From contig CAVZSF010000005.1 of NCBI GenBank assembly GCA_963777895.1, forward strand, positions 1,116,001 to 1,180,000: DNA of 64,000 nt, in the 5' to 3' direction. The first letter of the stretch is position 1, and each line of letters starts with the position of its first letter. Made by a program: the position numbers and the translations under genes. Of the stretch, positions 31,515 through 39,423 are shown piece after piece. The stretch comes from UBA2241 sp963777895 (GTDB lineage: Bacteria; Actinomycetota; Thermoleophilia; UBA2241). Under the pieces are notes generated by a model that did not search any database, was not told the origin of the DNA, and worked only from the letters and a program-made list of their open reading frames with translations.

Positions 31515-32322
31515 GCCGTGGTGCGCTGCACGCGCTCGACGAAGCCGTTCGACTGCGGCCGGCCGGGGCTGATCAGCGTGTGCCGGGCGCCGAGCCCGGC
31601 AAGCTCGGCGTCGAAGACGCTGGTTGCGGAACTCGCAGCCGTTGTCGGTGGAGACGCGCTCGAGCTCCCAGCCGGCGTCGGCGAGCTCGCGGGCGACCCG
31701 GTGCGCGAGCCGCGCAGGCGAAGCGCACGTCGGGGTTCCTGCGGCGTCACGTGCAGCTCGGCCCAGGTGAAGGCGCTGGCGGCGTCGATCGCCGTGTACT
31801 GCCAGACGACGCCCTTGGTGCCGCGAGGCGGCCGATGCAGAAGCAGTCCATCTGCACGAGCTCGCCGGGGTGATCGACCGCGATGTGGCGCTCGGGCTCG
31901 GGCTCGCTCGCCGGCTCCGGCGGCGAGGCGTAGCCGGCGAGCAGGCCGTAGCGCAGGGCCCGGGTGCCGATGCCGTGCCGGCGCAGCACGCGGCAGACGC
32001 CGTTGGCGGAGACCGGAAGCCGCCCCACTTCGCGCGCGCGCAGCTCGCTGGCGATGTGCGCCGGGCCGTAGCCGGGGTGCCCGAGGGCGAAGGCGACGAT
32101 GCGCTGCTCGACGAGCACCGGGATCGCGTTCGGCATCTGCGGGCGGCGGCGCTCCCGGGGCCGCAGGATCTCGAGGCCGAAGCGCTCGACCTGCGCCTTC
32201 CAGCGGTAGAAGGTCGAGCGGTGGATGCCGTGCAGGCGGCAGGCCGCGGCCACCGAGCCGAGCTCACGCGCGCTGGCGAGCACACGTAGACGGTAGGCGA
32301 AAAGCACATCATCATTGGTCAT
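31511..32322 (-). pseudogene. IS481-family DDE transposase, frameshifted and C-terminally short
   Basis: Minus-strand gene starting at ATG 32322-32320. N-terminal helix-turn-helix: LGSVAAACRLHGIHRSTFYR. HPGYGPAHIASELRA is the typical IS481/IS3 linker. The catalytic DDE triad is readable across frames: VQMDCFCIG (first Asp), VSTDNGCEF (second Asp) and SNGFVERVQ (Glu). GTKGVVWQYTAIDAASAFTW lies between. Shifts are needed near 31835, 31735 and 31625. The protein ends RTTA-stop soon after the Glu, whereas relatives continue for some 60 residues; the stop TAG is in the flanking CTAG. Probably inactive, although sequencing errors contribute. Confidence 0.85.
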
Positions 32323-32434
32323 GGGGCGACGCTCCTTCTGTCGAGATTGGCCTCTCTGACAGAAAGGATGTGTCGCCCCATCTCAGTGAGGCAAGAGCAC
32401 TCCGAGTGTCGGTACTACTCGGGGATAGGACAGA
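31515..32434. mobile_element. IS481-like insertion between convergent glycosyltransferase genes
   Basis: A transposase gene on the minus strand is bracketed by a 7-bp direct repeat CTAGGCC at 31511-31517 and 32435-32441. IS481 elements are known to insert at NCTAGN and duplicate it, so CTAG is a plausible target duplication. The right end reads inward TGTCCTATCCCCGAG. I do not see a matching terminal inverted repeat at the left end, and the transposase looks short, so the left end may be damaged. The size, about 920 bp, is slightly small for the family. Removing it would join two genes whose stops share a single CTAG. Confidence 0.65.
32321..32381. repeat. Long inverted repeat over the transposase start
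   Basis: ATGGGGCGAC (32321-32330) and GTCGCCCCAT (32372-32381) are perfect 10-bp arms, and TCCTTCTGTC (32333-32342) pairs with GACAGAAAGGA inside them with one mismatch/bulge. The transposase ATG is in the left arm, so on its mRNA the hairpin would hide the start, as expected for a device that limits transposase translation. Confidence 0.7.
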
Positions 32435-33755
32435 CTAGGCCTGCTCGACCGCCGGGCTCAGCGCCGTCGCGGTCTCAGGCGTCTGGAGAGGCAGGTAGCA
32501 GGACAGGATCGTGAGCACGACGACCGCGGCGCCCAGCACGTTGAGCATGTTCAGCACCTGCACGTCGAAGATGCGTGAGCTGACCAGCGCGACGCCGGCG
32601 CCGACGAGCACCGGCGCCCACGGCCGGCGCCGGGGCGGCGGTGCGACGAGCAGGACTGCCGCGGGCACGATGACCACGACGTAGGCCATCTGCCAGGCGA
32701 GCGGCGAGAAGATCAACGTCATCAGCACCGCGAGCAAGAGCACGGCCAGGCTCTCGGTCCTGCGGTCGACCTCGCGTTCGGCGTCAGGCCGCGCCCGCTG
32801 TTCCTGCCGGCGACGTACGCCAGGAACAGGAGGGCGGCGTAGCCGAACGCGGAGACCACCTTCGCGACGACCGGCCAGCTCGACCAGAAGCGCACGACGG
32901 TCTGGTTGAACCGGTTGGGCGACGAGCCGGAGATGCGCGGCAGGGTCGTCCCTGACGTACTCGACGTACAGGTGCGGGGAGACGGTCAGCAACGACAGGG
33001 CCAGGCCGGCGGCGAGGCACGCGAGCGTCTTGAGGAGGAGGCGGACGTCCCGGAAGTAGAGGACCATGGCCGCCAGCAGCAGCACCGGCGTGACCTTGAT
33101 GAGGATGGCGAGCGCCATGAGCGCCGCCGCCGGCCAGCCCTGCCAGCGCGGGTACAGGAGGAAGGCGCTCACGGAGAGCGCGGCGACGATCAGGTCGATC
33201 TGCCCCTGGTGCACGTGGAAGAGGAGCGGATAGGAGCACATCGTCAGAAGGACGGCGGCCGTCAGCACCTCGAGCCGGCGGCCGGGAGTGACGGCCACGG
33301 CCACGCCGATGGACAGCGCCAGGAACGCCATGCGTGATCCCGAACCAGACGTGTCGCGCGTCGTCGTAGCCAAGTCTCGGCGAGGGCGCCGAAGACCGGG
33401 AGCACGCTCGGGGGATAGATGTAGCCCGAGAAGGCTCTGTCCTCGTCGCGTGGGTGCTGGATCGCTGCCGGGTCGTCCGGATGGTTCTGATAGGGGTCGA
33501 GACCAAGCCGCCAGTTGTGGCCGCCGGCGTAGTACTGGAAGAAGTCGAAGTTGTGCCCGCCCGTGTAGGCGGCGAACTCCGGCTCGCTCGACGCGTCCGG
33601 GTCCGCCGTGTCGAGGGTGTTGCGCGCGATCTCGACCCAGAAGGCGCTCGCGGCAGCCGCGGCGAGCAGCAGCAGGAGCAGGCAGACGATTGCGCCGGGA
33701 GAGCCAGCCCGCACGGGCGGCAGTCGCGTCGGCGGAGGACTGGTCGCTCGCTCAC
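32435..33755 (-). CDS. GT87-like membrane glycosyltransferase (minus strand), frameshifted
   Basis: Minus-strand integral membrane protein, about 440 codons from GTG 33755. After the leader comes one helix (IVCLLLLLLAAAAASAFWV), then YYAGGHNWRLGLDPYQN and FSGYIYPPSVLPVFGAL in the first outer loop, LLFHVHQGQIDLIVAALSV, and ALAILIKVTPVLLLAAMVLY, matching the DUF2029/GT87 layout. The C-terminal helices LAWQMAYVVVIVPAAVLLV and VLGAAVVVLTILSCYLPL are intact. Frame changes are needed near 33700, 33370, 32960 and 32800. It converges on the plus-strand GT87 gene; its TAG stop lies in the CTAG at 32435-32438. Divergent from the pilin operon. Confidence 0.8.
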
Positions 33756-33811
33756 GCCGCGATGATAGCAGAGCGCTTGCCCTGGTCTTTCTCGTCCTGA
33801 AACGGCCCCGA

Positions 33812-33835
33812 CCTAGACATATGTTCCTGTCTAGG
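33812..33835. promoter_or_regulatory. Palindrome, candidate operator upstream of the pilin leader
   Basis: CCTAGACA, 8-bp spacer TATGTTCC, TGTCTAGG: perfect 8-bp arms in the divergent region between the minus-strand glycosyltransferase (start 33755) and the pilin riboswitch (33951). Size and position suit a dimeric regulator. The rest of 33756-33950 shows no gene. Confidence 0.45.
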
Positions 33836-33950
33836 CATCGTGTCACCCCGGCACACTAGGTCCGACGTGGCTAAAGCAAGCTGCGGCTGTTGCCGAAACA
33901 GGCACCACGGAAGGCGTCTAGGCGAGCCGGAAGGAGGCAGCATAGAGGCG

Positions 33951-34030
33951 AAGGCGTAAAGGGCAAACCGCTCGCGAGGGTGGGGCGCAAAGCCACAGGG
34001 CTCGAGAGAGCCGGCTGGGTTGCCGCCTAC
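33951..34030 (+). ncRNA. Cyclic di-GMP-I (GEMM-I) riboswitch
   Basis: The sequence matches the GEMM-I consensus in order: AGGGCAAACC (33960-33969), a short stem closed by the GNRA tetraloop GCGA (33974-33977), GGTGGGGCGCAAAGCC (33979-33994; consensus GGGACGCAAAGCC with one A-to-G change), a second hairpin GGCTC-GAGA-GAGCC (33999-34012), and GGCTGGGTTGCCG (34013-34025). P1 forms between AGGCG (33952-33956) and CGCCT (34024-34028). It lies about 150 nt before the ATG of the first pilin gene, so it should couple pilin expression to c-di-GMP. Whether binding turns the gene on or off cannot be read; 34031-34160 would be the expression platform. Confidence 0.87.
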
Positions 34031-34176
34031 CGCACAGCTCGCCTGTGGGCCCTCCGCAAGGTAGCCCGCAGGATTTCTGCGTTAGGGGCACGAACGTAGC
34101 GAAGCGTAGGACGTAATCAGTACAGGCAACAAGGGCTCCCAGGGGCCGGTAACACGAGAGAGGAGTGGGACACGAC

Positions 34177-34598
34177 ATGATGCGGTTCATCCACAAGAAG
34201 AAGGGCTTCACGCTGATCGAGTTGCTGATCGTGATCATCATCATCGGCATCCTCGCCGCGATCGCGATCCCGATGTTCCTCAACCAGAGGGACAAGGCCA
34301 AGGTGTCGAGCCTCAAGGAGGCGTCAAGCACACCATCCAGGTCGGCATCCAGAGCTACGCCGTCGACAACAACGACACCTATCCGGCGGATGGCGCCAAC
34401 CTTCTCGGCGTGATCGGCCCGAGCGGCACGCAGCGCGCAGGTCGACGCGTGGCCGAACAACCCGTGGCATTCGCCGACGGTCGACATCGACACGACCTCG
34501 ACCACCGAGGGCAACGTCTTCTACGACCTCGCGTCGGGCGGCGACGGCTACACGCTCACGATGCACGGCAAGGGTGGCGACCGTCGTCAGACCCGTAA
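34177..34598 (+). CDS. pilA: Type IV pilin (major-type), two frameshifts
   Basis: Prepilin with a 10-residue basic leader and the cleavage/methylation motif KKKG|FTLIE, followed by the N-terminal helix LLIVIIIIGILAAIAIPMF and LNQRDKAKVSSLKE. The globular part continues in other frames: GVKHTIQVGIQSYAVDNNDT, YPADGANLLGVIGPSG, then VDAWPNNPWHSPTVDIDT, EGNVFYDLASGG and YTLTMHGKGGD. Shifts are needed near 34320, 34440 and close to the end; TAA 34596-34598 is the likely stop. ATG 34177 follows GAGAGGAG; ATG 34180 is equally possible. Its mRNA carries the c-di-GMP riboswitch, which with the terminator after it marks it as the major pilin. Confidence 0.9.
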
Positions 34599-34622
34599 GA
34601 CTCCCGAGCACGACTGGAACGC

Positions 34623-34652
34623 CCGGGGGCGGCTGCTCGCAGCCGCCCCCGG
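34623..34652 (+). terminator. Hairpin after first pilin gene
   Basis: CCGGGGGCGGCTG, loop CTCG, CAGCCGCCCCCGG: perfect 13-bp stem 25 nt after the pilin stop. No T-run follows, but the position and very stable stem suggest partial termination or 3'-end protection, raising pilA mRNA above downstream genes. Confidence 0.65.
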
Positions 34653-34804
34653 TGTCACTTAGGCCGCGATGCCGTGCCGGGAGGCCACGAGGCTCGTTCG
34701 TCGATGACCGATGCGACTCGAGGTCGCCGGGTCGAGAGACCCTCGAGAAGGGCCAGCGGGGCTCCGTCGAAGCAGCGTGTGACGCGATCGGGAGAGGGGC
34801 TGAG

Positions 34805-35221
34805 ATGCGTGCGGCGGGTAGGAAGAGTGGCTTCACCCTCATAGAGCTGCTCATCGTGATCATCATCATCGGGATCCTCGCGGCCATCGCCATCCCGATG
34901 TTCCTGAACCAGAGGGACAAGGCGAGAGTGGCGAGCCTGAAGGAGGCGAAGCCACACGATCCGGGTCGGCGTGGAGTCGTATGCGACCGGGCCCAGCGAC
35001 TCGTTCCCGAGTGACGGGATCGATCTGTACGGCGTGCTGGGTCCCGGCGCGGCTGCCAACTACCGTATGCTGGACACATGGCCCAAGAATCCATGGCACG
35101 CACGTCGGAGTACGTGGACACGACGCAGTCAGACGAGGGCAACGTCACGTACGACCTGCTGCCGGACGGGTCCTTCACGCTGACGATGCATGGTAGAGGT
35201 GGCGACGTCGTCCTCCCCTGA
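34805..35221 (+). CDS. Second type IV pilin, tandem paralogue, two frameshifts
   Basis: Prepilin with a 9-residue leader, RKSG|FTLIE and a helix nearly identical to the first pilin (LLIVIIIIGILAAIAIPMF, LNQRDKARVASLKE). The body follows in other frames: HTIRVGVESYATGPSDSFPS, DGIDLYGVLGPGAAANYRML, DTWPKNPW, then EYVDTTQSDEGNVTYDLLPD, GSFTLTMHGRGGDVVLP and TGA 35219-35221. Shifts near 34955 and 35095. ATG 34805 follows GGGAGAGGGG. It shares the WPxNPW and TLTMHGxGGD features with the first pilin, so the pair arose by duplication. No own riboswitch was found in the 150-bp leader. Confidence 0.88.
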
Positions 35222-35954
35222 GGTCTCGCCGAGCCGTCTGCCGAGCTGGCTCTGGAGGTCCGGGACCTCCACAAGACGGTCTTCGTCGGGTTCCGCCGTC
35301 GGCGGGTCGAGATCCTCAAGGGGGTGACCCTCTCCGTCGGACGCAACGCCGTCTTCGGGCTGCTCGGTCCGAACGGCGCGGGCAAGACGACCACGGTCAA
35401 GGTCTGCCTCGGGCTGATGCGGCCGACCGTCGGCCTCGTCGCAGCTCGGTGTCGAGGACCTCTCGCGGGTCGGCTATCTGCCGGAGAACCCGTACTTCTA
35501 CGACTACCTGTCGGGTCGCGAGTTCCTCGAGTTCTGCGCGCGGCTGTTCGACATCCCGGCTGACGCGCGGCACGAGAGGGTGCAAGCGCTCCTGGCGGAG
35601 GTCAGCCTTCTCGACGCCGCGGGCGTGCACCTCCGCAAGTACTCCAAGGGGATGCTGCAGCGGATCGGCATCGCGCAGGCCCTCATCAACGATCCGGAGC
35701 TCGTGTTGCTCGACGAGCCCATGACCGGCCTCGACCCGATCGGCCGGGCCGAGGTGAAGAGGATCATCCTCTCGCTGCGAGACCGTGGGAAGACGGTCAT
35801 CTTCAACTCGCACATCCTGAGCGACGTGCACGAGCTCTGCTCGGACATCGCCATCATGAAGGCGGGGCGCGTCGAGTGGAGCGGGCCGGTGGCCGCGGCC
35901 CTCGAGGCGGCGCCGAACCTGGAGGACTTCTTCATGGGAGTGGTGACGGCGTGA
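35222..35954 (+). CDS. ABC transporter ATP-binding protein (PilH-like), frameshifted
   Basis: ATPase with LALEVRDLHKTVFVGFRRRR, Walker A GLLGPNGAGKTTTVKV, then after a shift near 35435 VGYLPENPYFYDYLSGREFL, the signature YSKGMLQRIGIAQAL, Walker B ELVLLDEPMTGLDP and NSHILSDVHELC. The YSKGM signature and YLPENPYFYDYL are typical of export-type CcmA/NosF-like ATPases, including PilH of Myxococcus pili. No ATG/GTG exists in frame after the pilin stop; GTG 35199 in another frame (VATSSSPEVSPSRLP) plus one shift would give a sensible start overlapping the pilin end. The TGA overlaps the permease GTG. Confidence 0.85.
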
Positions 35955-36715
35955 GGCAGATCGGCGCCATCGCCGTGAACACGTTCAAGGAGACGATCCG
36001 CGACCGGATCCTCGCGGTCATCGTCGTGTTCGCCCTGCTGATGATCGTCGCGAGCCTCTGGCTGGCGACGATCAGTCTCGGCGAGGGCGGCCGCATGATG
36101 AAGGACTTCGGCCTGGTCGCGATCACGTTGTTCGGACTGATCGTGGCGGTCTTCGTCGCTGCGGGTCTCGTGCACAAGGAAGTGGAGAAACGGACCGTCT
36201 TCGTGCTCTTCTCGAAGCCCGTGAGCCGGACCGCCTTCATCGTCGGCAAGTTCGCCGGCCTTGCCGCCACGTTGGCGCTTGTGTTGGCCGGGATGGGAGT
36301 GTTTCTTCTCGCGGTCGTGTGGCTCGTCGATCAGCATGTGGCCGGATCGCTCCTGCTGGCGGTGTTGATGATCTACGTCCAGCTGCTCGTCATCGTCGCC
36401 GTCACGATCCTGTTCTCGACCATCGGTTCGGCGATCCTCGCCAGCGTGCTCGGCATCTGCGTCTTCGTGGCCGGTCAGCTCAGTCACAATGTGCTGTCGC
36501 TGACCCGTCTCGGACAGGGGGCGGTCACCGAGGCGCTTTCGTGGGTCATCTACATCGCCATCCCCAACCTGGCCGCGCTCGACGTGAAGGCCGGCGTGGT
36601 CGGCGAGACGGTGCCGGCATGGGGGAGCATCGGTCTCTGGACGCTGTACCTGGCCGCCTATGTGGTCGTCGTTCTGGCAGTGTCCGTCCTGATCTTCCGC
36701 CGCCGGGAGTTCTGA
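35951..36715 (+). CDS. ABC-2 type permease (PilI-like)
   Basis: 254-aa membrane protein with six hydrophobic helices in the ABC-2/NosY pattern: IAVNTFKETIRDRILAVIVV at the N-terminus, KEVEKRTVFVLFSKPVSRTA as the cytoplasmic loop that meets the ATPase, then helix pairs up to VLAVSVLIFRRREF. GTG 35951 overlaps the ATPase stop, so the two are translationally coupled. In Myxococcus xanthus a similar PilH/PilI ABC pair is encoded among pil genes and needed for pili; the placement here between pilins argues for the same role. Transported substrate unknown. Confidence 0.82.
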   Translation: MRQIGAIAVNTFKETIRDRILAVIVVFALLMIVASLWLATISLGEGGRMMKDFGLVAITLFGLIVAVFVAAGLVHKEVEKRTVFVLFSKPVSRTAFIVGKFAGLAATLALVLAGMGVFLLAVVWLVDQHVAGSLLLAVLMIYVQLLVIVAVTILFSTIGSAILASVLGICVFVAGQLSHNVLSLTRLGQGAVTEALSWVIYIAIPNLAALDVKAGVVGETVPAWGSIGLWTLYLAAYVVVVLAVSVLIFRRREF

Positions 36716-37472
36716 ATGCGTGGTCGCGCGCTCGTCGTCGTGCTTGTCTTGGCCTGTCTTCTCGGCGTGATCGGCTATCAGGTCAGGACCACGAGCGCGG
36801 CATCGTCGCAGGGCTCGACCTGGGTCCCGTCACCCCAGTTCTTCCGCGACTTCTCGCCGAGCTTTCGCACGTCCATCGCCGACGCCTACTACCTGGTCAT
36901 GCTGCAGTACTACGGCGAACGCCTCACCAACGCTCACCTCGAGGCGATCCCTGCCATGACGCGACCTGATCACCGTGTTGAGCCCACGATTCATCCGGGC
37001 CTACACCTTCGGCTCCTTCGCGCTCGTCGACGCCGGCCGTCCCGATCTCGGCGCACGCCTGCTCGAGCGCGGGTTCGAGGCCAACCCGAACGAGTGGGTC
37101 CTGCCCTCGCTCAGGGCCTTCTTCGCGTACCAGTACGGCGCAGGTGACGAGAAGGCCAACCTTCGCGAGGCCGCTTACTGGTACCAGCGCGCGGCCGAGG
37201 TACCCGGCAGTCCGGCTTCTCAGGAACGGCTCGCGGCCGTCCTCATGGCGAAGGGCGGGGCGGCGCAGAAGGCCATGCTCATGTGGGGCCAGGTCTACGC
37301 CGAGGGCGACAAGTACTCGAAGCCAAAGGCGGTCGACGGGATCTACGCGCTTCTCTCGAGCGACGCGGCAGCGCGTTCGCGGCAGCTTCAAGCGCTGCGC
37401 GACACTCTCTCGAGCGCGGATTACGAGGCCCTCGTGCGAGATCTGGCCGCAAGAGCACAAGCGGGAGGCTGA
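36716..37472 (+). CDS. Membrane-anchored TPR-like protein in pilus locus, frameshifted
   Basis: About 252 codons. N-terminal signal anchor ALVVVLVLACLLGVIGY, then FFRDFSPSFRTSIADAYYLV. After a shift near 36960: ITVLSPRFIRAYTFGSFALV, LGARLLERGFEANPNEW, LREAAYWYQRAAEVPGSP and AQKAMLMWGQVYAEGDKYSK, which are helix-turn-helix units of TPR character. It begins immediately after the permease stop and ends 4 bp before a prepilin gene. A periplasm-facing or extracytoplasmic partner of the ABC transporter or of pilus assembly is inferred; it may be the functional counterpart of Myxococcus PilG, but I see no direct sequence proof. Confidence 0.7.
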
Positions 37473-37476
37473 GCAG

Positions 37477-37920
37477 ATGGTGATCGGCACGACACGCTCT
37501 CAACGCGGCTTCTCGATGATCGAGATCCTCATCGTCATGGTGGTCTTGGCCATCCTCGCCGCCATCGCGATCCCGATGTACCTCGGCCAGCGCGACCGGG
37601 CGAAGAACGCCGCGGCCGTCGAGGGCGGGCGCACGATCTTGATCGCCATACTGACCTACAACACCGAACACCCGGATGACGACCCGTGGCCGGCGAACAC
37701 GATGGTCAACAAGGCCGGCCTGGTCGAGGTAGGCGCGATCCCGGAGAGCGATTGGCCCAAGGACCCGTTCGGCCCAGGCGACACGGACATGGAGCCGGAG
37801 ACCGGGGGCGACACGACGCCCGGTCACTACCTGTATCAGGAAGCGCCGAGTCATGCCGTCAACGGGCGGCACCAGATCGTGGTGTATCGCAAGAACGCGG
37901 ACCCGTTCGTGATCCCGTGA
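37477..37920 (+). CDS. Type IV prepilin-like protein
   Basis: 147-aa prepilin with 11-residue leader and cleavage motif SQRG|FSMIE (Glu5 kept), helix ILIVMVVLAILAAIAIPMYL, then GQRDRAKNAAAVEGGRTILI. The globular domain has no Cys pair and reads DDDPWPANTMVNKAGLVEVG and SDWPKDPFGPGDTDMEPETG. It resembles the two pilins in the helix and in the WPxDP/WPxNP motif. Frame intact. Start ATG 37477 is 4 bp after the TPR gene. Could be an alternative major pilin or a minor pilin. Confidence 0.87.
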   Translation: MVIGTTRSQRGFSMIEILIVMVVLAILAAIAIPMYLGQRDRAKNAAAVEGGRTILIAILTYNTEHPDDDPWPANTMVNKAGLVEVGAIPESDWPKDPFGPGDTDMEPETGGDTTPGHYLYQEAPSHAVNGRHQIVVYRKNADPFVIP

Positions 37921-37993
37921 CGGGAACGTTGCCGGCTGCCTGGAGCGAACGGGCCGACGCGAGGCGGTGGCGAGTGCCGGCGGGTGAACGAGC

Positions 37994-38770
37994 GTGAACG
38001 CCCTCATCGTCATCGTCGCCGTCGTCTACGGCCTCATCATCGGCAGCTTCCTCAACGCCTGGGCGTGGCGGCTGGCGCACGAGGAGAGCATCATGCGCGG
38101 ACGATCGCACTGCACGCAGTGCGGGGCGCAGATCCGCGCGTACGACAACATCCCGGTCGTCAGCTGGCTCGTGCTGCGGGGGAAGTGCCGGGACTGCGGG
38201 GCGCCGATCAGCTGGCGGTATCCGGCCGGTGAGGCCGTCACCGCCGTCCTGTTCGGCGCCGTCGCTGCCTACGACGGCCTCTCGTGGTGGCTCGTCCCGC
38301 ATCTGCTCTTCGTGGCCGCCATGATTCTCGTGAGTCAGGTCGACCTCGAGATCCAGATCATCCCCGACGTCGTCATCCTGCCGGTCGCGGCCATCGGTCT
38401 GCCGCTCATGATCTGGCTGGACCACGACCCTTGGTGGGAGTGGCCCGTCGCCGGCGTCGGCGCGGCCCTCTTCCTCTTCGTGATCGCCTGGGTGTACGAG
38501 CGCGTCCGGCACCTCGAGGGTCTCGGCTTCGGCGACGTGAAGATGGCGCTGTGCATGGGCATCTACCTGGGCGTGGCAGTCGTGCCGGCTCTCTTCCTCG
38601 GTTTCGTGACCGGCGCCGTGTTCGGTGTCGCCCTGATGCTGGGGAAGGGGAGGGACGCTAAGACGGCTGTGCCCTTCGGCCCCTTCCTGGCGCTCGGCGC
38701 CGTCGTGTGCCTCTTCGCCGGACACGCCCTCATCGACGCCTACACCGGCTTGGCGTTCTCGGGGCGTTAG
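37994..38770 (+). CDS. pilD: Prepilin peptidase / N-methyltransferase PilD
   Basis: Bifunctional membrane aspartyl protease that cuts the prepilin leaders encoded nearby and methylates the new N-terminus. 258 aa. The cytoplasmic zinc loop has Cys40, Cys43, Cys65 and Cys68 (CTQC, CRDC). Catalytic Asp117 lies in SQVDLEIQIIPD and Asp181 in GLGFGDVKMAL. Seven to eight helices, starting ALIVIVAVVYGLIIGSFLN. Frame intact, GTG start. Sits between prepilin genes. Confidence 0.95.
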   Translation: MNALIVIVAVVYGLIIGSFLNAWAWRLAHEESIMRGRSHCTQCGAQIRAYDNIPVVSWLVLRGKCRDCGAPISWRYPAGEAVTAVLFGAVAAYDGLSWWLVPHLLFVAAMILVSQVDLEIQIIPDVVILPVAAIGLPLMIWLDHDPWWEWPVAGVGAALFLFVIAWVYERVRHLEGLGFGDVKMALCMGIYLGVAVVPALFLGFVTGAVFGVALMLGKGRDAKTAVPFGPFLALGAVVCLFAGHALIDAYTGLAFSGR

Positions 38771-38930
38771 CCCGGCGCTGGTCTTCCTCGCGACGCTGCT
38801 CGTCCGTCGCGTCATCGCAGGCATCGTCACCCGGACCGTCACGGCCGTCACCCTCACCTTGTCTCGGCCCTCGGTCTAGGCTCTGAGCGCTCGCCGACGG
38901 CGGGCGTTCCCCGACCGGCTGGAGGTCCCG

Positions 38931-39383
38931 GTGCGCGTTCGGCCATGTCACGGCTTCACGGCAGTCGAGTTCGTCGTGGTGTGCGCCGTCGTTGGCATCT
39001 TCTGCAGTGTTGGCGTGCCGTCCGCGGTCTCGGTGAGGCGCTCGCTGGCAGCAGACTCAGGGGCGCGTACGCTGGCGTTGGTCCTTCGTGAGGCCCAAGC
39101 GCGTGCGCAGGCGTCCCGGGATCGCGTGGCCGTCACCGTGGAGGCGAACGGCGCCTATCGCGTGCTGGAGCAGCGCGCGGGCGCATGGGCTCAGGTCGGC
39201 GAGGGCGCGTTGATGACGGCGGTCAGCACGAACTACCCCGGCGGCCGTGTCGAATTCGGGGCCAGCGGGTTCCCGCTGCTGGCCGGGACGACCACTCCGC
39301 GCGCCGGCAGCTTCGTGATCGGCGACGGAGCACGTCAGAGGACGGTCGTGCTCCAAATGACCGGGTGCGTGCGACGCTGGTGA
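38931..39383 (+). CDS. Minor pilin, GspH/FimT-like
   Basis: 150-aa prepilin. Short leader MRVRPCHG|FTAVE, helix FVVVCAVVGIFCSVGVP, then ARTLALVLREAQARAQASRD as in the FimT/GspH helix extension and a beta-rich C-terminus (RVEFGASGFPLL, RQRTVVLQMTG), the pattern of GspH-type minor pilins. GTG start after GGAGG. First of four consecutive minor-pilin genes that would form the tip/priming complex. The preceding 160-bp gap (38771-38930) has no gene. Confidence 0.85.
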   Translation: MRVRPCHGFTAVEFVVVCAVVGIFCSVGVPSAVSVRRSLAADSGARTLALVLREAQARAQASRDRVAVTVEANGAYRVLEQRAGAWAQVGEGALMTAVSTNYPGGRVEFGASGFPLLAGTTTPRAGSFVIGDGARQRTVVLQMTGCVRRW

Positions 39384-39423
39384 GTGCGACGTCAGTTCCT
39401 CCTCGAAACGTGGTAGGCATGCG

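Noticed and set aside
33840..33950. Second c-di-GMP aptamer in tandem upstream of the first
   Set aside because: GGCTGTTGCCG resembles the 3' end of the motif, but the GCAAACC and CGCAAAGCC segments are missing.
34663..34804. Riboswitch before the second pilin
   Set aside because: No GEMM-I or GEMM-II conserved segment; only a short GGGTC-GAGA-GACCC hairpin.
38771..38930. Promoter TTGTCT...TAGGCT before the FimT-like gene
   Set aside because: The spacing of 12 bp is too short for a sigma-70 promoter.
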